NCBI GenBank assembly: GCA_016795425.1
Contig: JAEUHG010000156.1
Coordinates: 1-64,000, forward strand
Reading direction: 5' to 3'
Source of the DNA: Verrucomicrobiales bacterium
GTDB taxonomy: Bacteria; Verrucomicrobiota; Verrucomicrobiia; Limisphaerales; CAIMTB01
Length of the DNA: 64,000 nt
Positions 27,680 through 36,300 of this stretch are shown here, one piece after another. Position numbers and translations under genes: made by a program. How positions within the stretch are numbered: the stretch's first letter is position 1; each line of letters opens with the position of its first letter. The notes under the pieces are model-generated. The model was not told the DNA's origin. It did not search any database and saw nothing but the letters and a program-made list of their open reading frames with translations.

Positions 27680-28615
27680 TCAGGGGGCTGAATGGGGCGT
27701 GGGTGCGGGTTTCCAGACGCCTTGGAGTTCTGGAACCTTTTGAATAAACCGGCATCCGTCGATGCCGTTGTCGGGACAGGAACCGACTGGGGCCGGGTTG
27801 AGAAAGGCATCGAGCGACTGACGTTCCAGGTCGCGGTACATGGCGTTGCGCTGGATCAGGATCTGGAAATCCACCTGGTGGGCGTCGAATTCGGGGCCAT
27901 CGACGCAGGCGAACTGGGATTTGCCCCCGACGATGACCCGGCATCCGCCGCACATGCCGGTCCCATCGACCATGATGGGATTGAGGCTCACCACCGTCTT
28001 GATGTGGTGAGGCCGGGTGACTTCGGCGATGGCGCGCATCATGGGAATCGGGCCGATGGCGAGCACCAGATCCAAAGCCCGGCCGGAGGCGATCAACGAC
28101 TTCAGTTTGTCGGTGACAAATCCTTTCTCCGCATACGATCCGTCGTCGGTGGTGACATGAAGTTCGTCGCTGATTGCGCGGACTTCCTCCTCGAGAATGA
28201 CAAACGGGCGGCTCCGGCCGCCGATGATGGAAATGACCTGGTTGCCGGACTCCTTGAAAGCTTTGGCGGTGGGATAGGCGATCGCGGTGCCGAGCCCGCC
28301 CCCGATGACCACGACGGTGCCAATCTTGTCGGTGTGAGAGGGTTGGCCGAGCGGTCCGACGACATCGCAGATGGTGTCGCCGGCGTTCTTGGAATTGAGC
28401 AGCTTGGTGGTTTTGCCGACGCCTTGAACAACCAGGGTGATCGTGCCCGCGACGGGATCGGAATCGGCAATTGTCAGCGGCACGCGTTCCCCGTGGTCAT
28501 GAACGCGCACAATGACGAATTGTCCGGCTTTGCGTTTCCGGGCGATGAGGGGTGCCACGACTCGGAAGAGTTTGACCTCTGGGGCGAGGAATCGGGCTTC
28601 GACGATGTTGAACAT
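27680..28615 (-). CDS. nfnA: Ferredoxin-NADP reductase subunit alpha, NfnA-like
   Basis: This 311-residue protein combines an FAD-binding beta barrel (residues 1-95), an NAD(H)-binding domain (100-220, starting VVVIGGGLGTA) and a C-terminal [2Fe-2S] motif (GTGMCGGCRV then ACVDGPEFDAHQVDF). The pattern is that of NfnA/SudB rather than of PyrK, since PyrK lacks the FACVDGPEF segment. It is the first gene of the nfnA-nfnB pair and is divergent from a lipoprotein gene, with 203 bases between. A tail of about 30 residues (NPAPVGSCPDNGIDG) extends past the usual end. Confidence 0.9.
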   Translation of the reverse strand: MFNIVEARFLAPEVKLFRVVAPLIARKRKAGQFVIVRVHDHGERVPLTIADSDPVAGTITLVVQGVGKTTKLLNSKNAGDTICDVVGPLGQPSHTDKIGTVVVIGGGLGTAIAYPTAKAFKESGNQVISIIGGRSRPFVILEEEVRAISDELHVTTDDGSYAEKGFVTDKLKSLIASGRALDLVLAIGPIPMMRAIAEVTRPHHIKTVVSLNPIMVDGTGMCGGCRVIVGGKSQFACVDGPEFDAHQVDFQILIQRNAMYRDLERQSLDAFLNPAPVGSCPDNGIDGCRFIQKVPELQGVWKPAPTPHSAP

Positions 28616-28818
28616 GTTCCGCGGGCTCCGAACGGTGCCGCCCCATCCCTGACGGTGGGGCCTCCGTTGAGGACACGGTCGGCACCCTAATCGGCGGCTG
28701 AGGGGTGGTAAAGTCCGGCGGGGTGGGGAGGGAAAGGGAATCCGAGGTGGTGAATGGCCACTTTGCGCTTTATGGCGGGGCGTAGCCCAAGCAGGTTGGC
28801 TGGCAAGAGCGACCGTCT

Positions 28819-29241
28819 ATGAATAAATCCCTCGTCTCCCTTGTCTGTGCCGCCCTGGGTGTTGTCCTGCTGGCCCTCACTGGTTGTGGTGGGGCGAAGA
28901 CCAAGATGGACACTGTGGATTTTGAGAAGGCCTTTGCCGGCGCCGATGCTGCCGTCAAGGGGCAGGCCGATGAGGCCGTGAAGGCGCTAAAGGCGGGCAA
29001 GATGTTCGAAGGGGCCACGGCGCTCGCCAATCTGGCGAAATCGGCCGAGAAGTTGGAGCAGAGTCAGAAGGACGCCATGGTGAACCTCGGGGCCACCATC
29101 CAATTGATCATCTCCGAGGGCGAATCCGATATTCGGGTCTACCAGGCCGTGGACGACATGATCAACACATTGGATGGCCGCGATTTGTCCAAGGTCGGCA
29201 CGACTCCCGACCGGGTGGTACCCAAGCCGGCCGCCGAGTGA
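28819..29241 (+). CDS. Small lipoprotein of unknown function
   Basis: This 140-residue protein begins with a lipoprotein signal (hydrophobic stretch to residue 21, then lipobox LTGC with Cys24). The mature part is helical and rich in Ala, Lys and Asp, predicted as an all-alpha bundle. No family is recognised. It is transcribed away from nfnA and towards the tRNA-Pro gene 77 bases downstream. Confidence 0.8.
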   Translation: MNKSLVSLVCAALGVVLLALTGCGGAKTKMDTVDFEKAFAGADAAVKGQADEAVKALKAGKMFEGATALANLAKSAEKLEQSQKDAMVNLGATIQLIISEGESDIRVYQAVDDMINTLDGRDLSKVGTTPDRVVPKPAAE

Positions 29242-29318
29242 TTTAGGCCGGCGCGACGAGCGTCGAAAAAAAATCGCGTTGCCAACCAGGCTTCCGACCC
29301 CCAACGTGTCGACCGGTT

Positions 29319-29396
29319 CGGGGCGTAGCGTAGCCTGGCTAGCGCGCTTGTTTCGGGTACAAGAGGTCGTGAGTTCGAATCTCACCGCCCCGACCA
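29319..29396 (+). tRNA. tRNA-Pro (anticodon CGG)
   Basis: The acceptor stem pairs CGGGGCG (29319-29325) with CGCCCCG (29386-29392). The anticodon stem CTTGT/ACAAG encloses TTCGGGT with anticodon CGG at 29354-29356. The T arm is GTGAG-TTCGAAT-CTCAC, and ACCA is encoded at the 3' end. All arms fit. It decodes CCG. It stands alone between a lipoprotein gene and a leftward gene; a pyrimidine-rich tract follows and may help termination. Confidence 0.96.
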
Positions 29397-29466
29397 TCTC
29401 TCCTTCTCTTCTTTCTCCCTGCCGCTCAAGGCGAGGCGCGCCACGCAAGGGGCTGTTCGCCGGGCT

Positions 29467-29967
29467 CTAGCGGTCCGCCCGAATGCGCCCCTCAATGGCC
29501 TTCAAAGCGGCCGTGGTCGATCGCCCTGCCACCAGTGGAATGAAACGGATCACCCCACCCTTGGACTCCACGATGCGGCGTTCCTCCTGGTTGAGGGTTT
29601 CCAGGGTGTAGTCGGCGCCCTTGGCCCAGATATCCGGTTCGGCACTCTCCAGGAACCGGCGGGCACTGGTGTCTTCAAAAAGGCAAACGGCGTCCACGCT
29701 GGCGAGGGCTGCCACCAAGGCTGCGCGGTCCATTTCGGGATGGATCGGGCGGGATTCGCCCTTCAGGCGGCGCACCGAGGCGTCGCTATTGACCCCCACG
29801 AGCAGGAGGTCGCCGAGGGCGCGCGCGTCTTGGAGGTAGGTAGCGTGGCCGAGATGCAGGAGATCAAAGCACCCGTTGGTGACCACCACGCGTTTTCCCA
29901 ACCGCCGCTGCTCTGCCCGCCAGTCTGGTAGTTGGTTCCAAGCGATGACCTTGTCTTGAAAGCCCAC
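29467..29967 (-). CDS. rfaE2: D-beta-D-heptose 1-phosphate adenylyltransferase
   Basis: This is a stand-alone adenylyltransferase domain (166 residues) that makes ADP-heptose for the lipopolysaccharide core, so the organism has an outer membrane. The N-terminal VVVTNGCFDLLHLGH carries the HxGH nucleotidyl-transfer motif, and residues 142-155 hold the GRSTTAALKAI segment. The usual hldE kinase domain is absent; a separate kinase must be elsewhere. The chosen start is GTG at 29967, which gives the family-length N-terminus; the open frame continues upstream, overlapping the divergent SDR gene, and is not supported. There is no clear ribosome site. Confidence 0.9.
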   Translation of the reverse strand: MGFQDKVIAWNQLPDWRAEQRRLGKRVVVTNGCFDLLHLGHATYLQDARALGDLLLVGVNSDASVRRLKGESRPIHPEMDRAALVAALASVDAVCLFEDTSARRFLESAEPDIWAKGADYTLETLNQEERRIVESKGGVIRFIPLVAGRSTTAALKAIEGRIRADR

Positions 29968-30064
29968 GGGTCGACTCTGCCGAAGCCTGTGAAGTGGGCA
30001 AGCGGCTTCATTTTGGCCCCGTCCCGGTGAAAACCGGTTTTCCGGAACAAGATCCTGTCGCACC

Positions 30065-30841
30065 ATGCGTCGCATGTTCTCGTTGAAGGGAAAATTGGCG
30101 CTCGTGACCGGGGCCGGTTCAGGCATAGGGGCAGCCATTGCCGAGGCCTTCGCCGACGCCGGGGCAAGGGTGGTGGTTACCGACGTGTCGGCGGGGAGCG
30201 CTGCCGAGCAGGCGGCGCGACTCACCCGGAAGGGCGGTCAGGCCGAGAGTATGGAATTGGATGTGACCCAGGAGACGGCTTGCGAGGCGGTGGCCGCCGA
30301 GGTCGATCGCCGATTCGGGAGGGTGCACATCTTGGTCAACAACGCCGGTGTCGGCCATGTCGGGCGGTTGCTGCAGACGACCACGGCGGATTTGGAACGG
30401 TTGTGGTCGGTGAACGTGCGTGGGGTGTTCCAAGTGACGCGGGCCTTTCTCCCGCGAATGATTGCCGCCGGTGGCGGGGCGATCGTCAATCTGGCCTCGA
30501 TCGCCGGCATCGTGGCGGTGCGGGATCGACTGGCGTATACGACCACCAAGTTCGCGGTCGTCGGCTTCACCAAAGCGCTGGCCCTGGATCACGCACGGGA
30601 AGGCATTCGCTGCAATTGCATCTGTCCGGGCCGTGTGGAGACGCCGTTTGTGACGAAGATGATTGCGCAATATCCGGATCCGGCCAAAGCGCGGGCGGAA
30701 ATGGAGGCCACCCAAGCGATCGGTCGGATGGCGGAGCCCAGGGAGATTGCGGCCGCAGCGTTGTATCTGGCGAGCGACGAAGCGGGGTCGACCACCGGAA
30801 CGGCAATGATCGTGGATGGCGGTTGGACCGCTGGCAAGTGA
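30065..30841 (+). CDS. Short-chain dehydrogenase/reductase
   Basis: This 258-residue classical SDR oxidoreductase has TGAGSGIGAA for the cofactor near residue 16, NNAGVG near 95, the catalytic Ser in LASIAG and YTTTKFA (Tyr, Lys) near 162, and a normal C-terminus. The Asp at the end of beta-2 (VVTDVS) suggests NAD(H). The substrate is not predictable. A second ATG at 30074 (MFSLKGK) would also suit. It is followed after ten bases by the antiporter gene, so the two form an operon. Confidence 0.9.
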   Translation: MRRMFSLKGKLALVTGAGSGIGAAIAEAFADAGARVVVTDVSAGSAAEQAARLTRKGGQAESMELDVTQETACEAVAAEVDRRFGRVHILVNNAGVGHVGRLLQTTTADLERLWSVNVRGVFQVTRAFLPRMIAAGGGAIVNLASIAGIVAVRDRLAYTTTKFAVVGFTKALALDHAREGIRCNCICPGRVETPFVTKMIAQYPDPAKARAEMEATQAIGRMAEPREIAAAALYLASDEAGSTTGTAMIVDGGWTAGK

Positions 30842-30850
30842 ACGGGCTTT

Positions 30851-32617
30851 ATGCCGCACGACGTTTCACTTCTTTCGACCATCGCCGTTGGATTCGTTTT
30901 GGCGTTCGTGCTGGGATTCATTGCGATCCGGTGTCGGTTGCCGCCGCTGGTGGGGTATCTGGTGGCGGGTATTGCGCTCGGGCCGCACACGCCGGGGTTT
31001 GTCGCCGATTCTGGGGTGACCAGCCAACTGGCGGAGATCGGCGTCATCCTGTTGATGTTTGGGGTCGGTCTCCATTTTTCGTTGGCTGACCTGGTGGCGG
31101 TGCGTCGGCTGGCGATTCCCGGTGCGGTGGGACAGATCGTGTTGGCGACTGCCTTGGGTGCCGGAATGGCGATGATGTGGGGGTGGAGCCTTGGGGCAGG
31201 ATTGGTCCTTGGCCTGAGTTTGTCGGTGGCCAGCACGGTGGTGTTGTTGAAGGCTTTGGAAGGGCGGCGCGGGGTGGAAACGACCAATGGGCGCATCGCG
31301 GTGGGCTGGTTGATCGTGGAGGACTTGGCCATGGTGATGGTGCTGGTCCTGTTGCCGGCGCTTTCCGGAGTCCTTGGAGGCAAGGTGACGGACGGGCATG
31401 AGGGCGCGGCGGCGGGCGGGGACGGAATTCTGCTGACCTTGGCGGTAACGCTCGGGAAAGTGATGGTGTTTGGCGTGGTGGCCTTGGTTCTGGGTCCGAA
31501 GGTCATGCCCTGGCTGTTGCGCCAGGCGGCTCGAACCGGGTCGCGAGAGATGTTCACGCTGGCGGTGCTCGCGATTTCGGTCGGCATCGCCTTTGGCTCG
31601 GCGAAACTATTTGGGGTTTCGTTTGCGCTCGGCGCCTTCATCGCGGGTGTGGTGCTTCACGAGTCGGACCTCAGCCACAAGGCGGCCACCAACAGCTTAC
31701 CGTTGCAGGACGCGTTCGCGGTGCTGTTCTTTGTGTCCGTGGGCATGCTCTTCGACCCGAGCGTGCTGGTGCGCCAACCCTTGATGGTGGGTTCGGTGTT
31801 GTTGTTGGTACTGATCGCCAAATCTGTGATCGCCGGCGTGGTGGTGTTGGCGCTGGGGTATCCTGCGAGCACGGCATTGACGGTTTCGGCGGCCTTAGCG
31901 CAAGTGGGTGAGTTCTCCTTCATCCTTGCGGGACTTGGAATTACCCAGGGGATGATGCCTGCGGAGGGGATGAACCTCATTCTGGCGGCGGCTTTATTGT
32001 CGATCAGCGTGAACCCGCTGATGTTTCTGCTGGGGGATCGGTTGACCGGATTCGTGATCCGCAACCCGGCACTGCGGGACTTTTTGGAATTTAGCCGGCA
32101 AGGTCCGCTCACGCGATTGGAAGGCGAATTGAAGGCGGCCCGGGAGTTGGCCGACACGCGGTCCAAACAGCACAAGGCCTTCTCTCCCGAGGAGTTGGTT
32201 CGGCATTTCCCGCTGTTTGCCGGGTTGTCGGCGGAGCAGCAGGAGGTGGTCATCCTGCACTTTGACGTGGCAACGGCGCAGCCGGGAGAGCGGATCATCC
32301 GCGCGGGAGACCTGGCGGACCGGGTCTATTTTCTATCGAGCGGCGAGGTGGAGGTCTCGGTGGGCCGGCGTCAGATCAAGCTATCCCCGGGCAGTTACTT
32401 CGGTGAGATGGCGTTGATCAGCGGCCAGCCCCGGTCAGCGGATGTCACAGCACTGGATTACTGCCGGTTGCTGACACTGAGTCGGCGGGACTTTCGCGAG
32501 ATCCTGCGGCGGCATCCCGAGATCAAGGAGGCGATGGCGTTGACCGCGAGTCAGCGCGAGGAAATGAACCGTCAGGAGGCGCTGGAGACCGGAACCTCGA
32601 CTGACTCCCCGGTCTGA
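30851..32617 (+). CDS. CPA2 cation:proton antiporter with cyclic-nucleotide-binding-like domain
   Basis: This 588-residue membrane protein has a Kef/CPA2-type transporter domain of about twelve helices (residues 1-400), including the VEDLAMVMVLVLLP centre and ALGAFIAGVVLHESDLSH. Unlike KefB/KefC it lacks the C-terminal TrkA-N (RCK) domain. In its place residues about 450-570 form a cyclic-nucleotide-binding-like domain (LFAGLSAEQQEVVILHFDV, GEVEVSVG, GSYFGEMALISGQPRSADV). This suggests gating by a nucleotide ligand, though the exact ligand is unknown. It follows the SDR gene by ten bases and ends 15 bases before the convergent yajQ. Confidence 0.9.
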   Translation: MPHDVSLLSTIAVGFVLAFVLGFIAIRCRLPPLVGYLVAGIALGPHTPGFVADSGVTSQLAEIGVILLMFGVGLHFSLADLVAVRRLAIPGAVGQIVLATALGAGMAMMWGWSLGAGLVLGLSLSVASTVVLLKALEGRRGVETTNGRIAVGWLIVEDLAMVMVLVLLPALSGVLGGKVTDGHEGAAAGGDGILLTLAVTLGKVMVFGVVALVLGPKVMPWLLRQAARTGSREMFTLAVLAISVGIAFGSAKLFGVSFALGAFIAGVVLHESDLSHKAATNSLPLQDAFAVLFFVSVGMLFDPSVLVRQPLMVGSVLLLVLIAKSVIAGVVVLALGYPASTALTVSAALAQVGEFSFILAGLGITQGMMPAEGMNLILAAALLSISVNPLMFLLGDRLTGFVIRNPALRDFLEFSRQGPLTRLEGELKAARELADTRSKQHKAFSPEELVRHFPLFAGLSAEQQEVVILHFDVATAQPGERIIRAGDLADRVYFLSSGEVEVSVGRRQIKLSPGSYFGEMALISGQPRSADVTALDYCRLLTLSRRDFREILRRHPEIKEAMALTASQREEMNRQEALETGTSTDSPV

Positions 32618-32632
32618 CCTTTGGCGGCGGGA

Positions 32633-33118
32633 TCAGTCCCTGAAATTCACGAAATTCAGGGCTACCGGAAAGTCGTGGCCACGAACGGCGGCGATGACGT
32701 TTTGGAGATCATCGCGGCTCTTTCCGGTGACCCGGAGTTCGTCGCCTTGGATCTGCACGGTGACTTTGAGTTTGAGGTCGCGGACGAAGGCGGAGACTTC
32801 CTTGGCGACCGTCGGTTCAAGGCCTTGCTTGATGACGATGACCTGTCGCGCGTGGCCGAGCGGCGAGATTTGGGGATCCTTGCGTTCGACGCTTTTCAGG
32901 CTGATCGAGCGTTTGGCGATCTTGCCGATGGTGATTTCCTCGAGGGCTTTGAGTTTGAACGCGTCCTGGGCGCTGAGTCGGATCTCATTCTTTTCGAGGA
33001 CGATCTCCGCCGGGCTGCCTTTGAAATCGAATCGATTGGCCAGCTCCTTGCGTGCCTGATTGATAGCGTTCTCGATTTCCATCGGGTTCACCCGGGAAAC
33101 GATGTCAAAACTCGGCAT
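32633..33118 (-). CDS. yajQ: YajQ-family cyclic-di-GMP-binding protein
   Basis: This 161-residue protein belongs to the YajQ family, small two-domain proteins, some of which bind cyclic di-GMP and alter transcription. The start MPSFDIVSRVNPMEIENAINQ is diagnostic, as is the centre with RFDFKG and KRSISLKSVE. The end VTGKSRDDLQNVIAAVRGHDF is also standard. It is complete and normal in length. It is transcribed against the antiporter gene, with 15 bases between the two stops. Confidence 0.95.
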   Translation of the reverse strand: MPSFDIVSRVNPMEIENAINQARKELANRFDFKGSPAEIVLEKNEIRLSAQDAFKLKALEEITIGKIAKRSISLKSVERKDPQISPLGHARQVIVIKQGLEPTVAKEVSAFVRDLKLKVTVQIQGDELRVTGKSRDDLQNVIAAVRGHDFPVALNFVNFRD

Positions 33119-33323
33119 GGCGCCAGTCTAGAGGAGAGCCGCCATCCGCCGCAACGGGCCGAAAGTTGCCATCTGGACGGCGCAGGGGTGCGGCTGCATG
33201 TTGGCGGCCATGCCGTGGACCCACATGGGCTGGGGTTCGAATGTTGGCAGATTCCGGTGATCCCCCAGGGGCCCGGATCTGCTGGCCGGGCAAAATTCGG
33301 TCGAATTGGAAGGTATTCTTTTG

Positions 33324-36300
33324 ATGCGCAGGGTGTTTTCAGCCGCTTTGATGCTAGGGATCGCCTTGTTTGGACACGGCGTGGCCCGGGCTGTGGACTG
33401 GACGGACGGAGCGAGTTTTGAACATCCGGCGTTTGATTCCCAACGCGCGTTCATGCGTTTGGGTAAGGACGGCAACGTTTACCTGGTGACCTGGATCCAA
33501 TTCGAGCCCTGCTATGTCCTAAGGATCGCTCACGACGGCAGTGTCCGCAGCGGGGCCCTGATTGGGAGTTCGACCGAGGCGGCGATCGCCAACGCCGACG
33601 GCGTGATGTTTTCGTTGCAGAGGGCTTGGAACCAGCAGGGCATGACCTTGTCACGGTCCAATTTCACCACCTTGCTCACGCGGAGTCTTTCCTATCCCTG
33701 GGCGGCCTTGGAAGCGGGAGACAGCGGGGATTTCTACATCATGCTCGGTAATACCATCGAGCGGTACTCACCGTCCGGTGCGCTGGTGCAACGGTACTCG
33801 CACAAGGTTCCCTCGGGGGTGAATCACCGATTTGACCTCCGGGTCTGCGAGAAACGGGGGCTATTCTACATTCCCGGTTCCGACAAACACATCCATGTCG
33901 TCGATGTCACCGGCCAGACCCTCGCCCGCGTTCCCGCCGATTTGCAGGCGCCCAGCACCACGTGGTCCGGCGGCTTGGGGGATTTTGATGTCGATGGAGA
34001 CGGGCACCTCTACATCCTGACCAATCCCAGCCATGAGGTCCGACGTGTCGAATTGTTGATCGACGAAACGACCGCCGCGGTGCGGACGGTGGAAACCAGG
34101 ATCGCTCTGGATGTTCCCGCGGCCCAACGCGGCGCGACGTGGACGCTCTGTCTGCGCGTGCGCGGAACGGAGTTATTGGTCCGCCGCATGAACACACCCT
34201 ACCTGTTTTTCCGGTTTGATCGGCAGACGGGGGCGTTCCTTGGGGGGGTGTCTCCCAGAACGGCGTCGCTTAAAGTCACGGTGCCGGACAGCGTGTGGAC
34301 CGCGGGTCAGGCGATCGCCTTCAAGGTGGCCTTGGATTCACCGAGTGTGACGCTCGCGCCAAAGTGGCGGGTTTGGGGCCGCCCTTTGGGTTCGATGGAG
34401 TATCGGGAATTCGTTGTGACCAATGGGATGCTTCAGGTGCCTGCCGACATTAGCGGTGCCTGGCAGATGAAGGTTTCCGCTGAGCCGGATCCGCGGCTTC
34501 AGACGGTGGCGCCAGCCTTGGCGGCACAGGGTACGGTTCTGATTCGCGCGCCGGAGAGTCGCGGCACCGCCAATGTCTACACCCCGGCATCGCGCACACG
34601 CTATGGACAGGGCGAGACCATTCCTTTTGACGTGGAGGTGCGAGCCGTCACCTCCGGCGATGCCGTTGCTCCGGTGTCGGTTTCCCTGACCGACGGCGTT
34701 CGCGAGTGGCTTCGCTGGGAGGTGCCCGGCACTCCTGGCATCACCACACGACTGGAAGTTCCATCGGTACTGACTCGAGCGTTACGCCCAGGGACGTACA
34801 CCTTGACGGCGACCGGTCCGGGCCTGACACCGGCGCCGCAGTGGTTGCAGTTGGGGCCAGGAATCCAGCCGCGCGCGCGGCGGAGCGTGCTTTACGCGGA
34901 CTTCGGGAATACCTATGCCTCGGAGGCGAGTTCATTTGCGAACCTGGCGGATACGGTGGACCTGCAGCTGCGATGGTTGAATCGCATGGGTTTCGATTGG
35001 GTATACGACCGCTGGGGGTCGAGCGACTACCCCTCCCAGGTTGCGGTTCCCGATTGGATGGCAGAGACGACCAAGGTGTTGTCCGATCGTTTTGGAGGTG
35101 CGGACGGACTGTCGCCGTCCAAGCTGGCGGTGGCGCCTTTTCACGATCAACTGGTGGCGGGAGAAGGGGCGAACGGCATCGTGCGGATGCTGGGGCTGCT
35201 GACCATGGATGCCGGGCTTCCGCTGGGCACGGGTTTTGACAAGCGGACCCCGGAGGAAATGGAACTGGCGTTGCGCGAATTGACGGAGCGTTTCGGCAAG
35301 TACCCGGCATTCCGGGGCTGGTCATGGGGGTCGCTTTGGTGGCTGTACACGATGCGCGGGGCCAATGGTGGAATCGACGCCCAGGAAAAGCAGGCGTACG
35401 CCGATGCCCTGCAGAAGGCGCGAGACACGGGGGAGTGGTCCCCGGTGCTGGAGACGGTCTCGAATCGGCGGTTTCAACTGGCGCGGGACACTTGGCAGCG
35501 TTTCAACGATTCCTTGGATCGCCTGGCCCCGGGCGCCATCACGGCTTCGGCACCACCCTTTCGCAACGTGGAGTGCCATCCGACGGAGTCGTTGGCGAAC
35601 GTCCAGGAGATCGATCTTCAACAGCAGTTCGAACAGGTGTCCGTGCCGTACCACGCGTTGATGGCGGTGGATTACTATGCCCGCCCAGGTCGCCATTCCT
35701 GGTCGCATCCGGAATTGGGCAATGGGATGGGGACTGGGGACGACGCGCTACCGAACCTTTTCCTGGCGCTGGCGCGAGGGGCAACCGGCGTCGGAGCCCA
35801 GAACCGGCTGCCGGCCTTCGGGAACCAGGTGGTGGAACCGCGCGAGAATCGAGCCGGTACCCTTACCGGCTATCGGCGGTTCAACGACTTCCTCCGCGCC
35901 TACGGGTCCTGGCTGGCGACCCTGAGCAAACGGGATCGGGTGGCCATCCCGGTCTCGTCGCGGCAGGCCCGGGTGGACGAATGGCAGCGCCATTTTGGCG
36001 GACATTTTGCCCGCCTGTTTGAGGCCTCGATGACCTGCTATCACGCACACGATCCTGCCACGTTCGTGTTCAGCGAGGAGTTGGGAGAACGCGGGTTTCG
36101 GGATTACGGGGCGGTGATGCTGGTTGACCAATGGTTGGAGCCGGAGCCCGCATTGCAGGCCGCGCTGTCGGACGCCAGGGCGGGGGGAATCCCGATCTTG
36201 TACGATGGGAGCTGCCGCAAGCGATTGACCCTCGACTATCAGCCCCTGGGTATCGCGTTCACCAATCTCGGCAGCGATCTCGGTCAGCAAGGTGACGATC

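Noticed and set aside
26240..27691. Rightward open frame (483 residues) opposite nfnB
   Set aside because: It is antisense to a well-supported flavoprotein gene and has no recognised motif.
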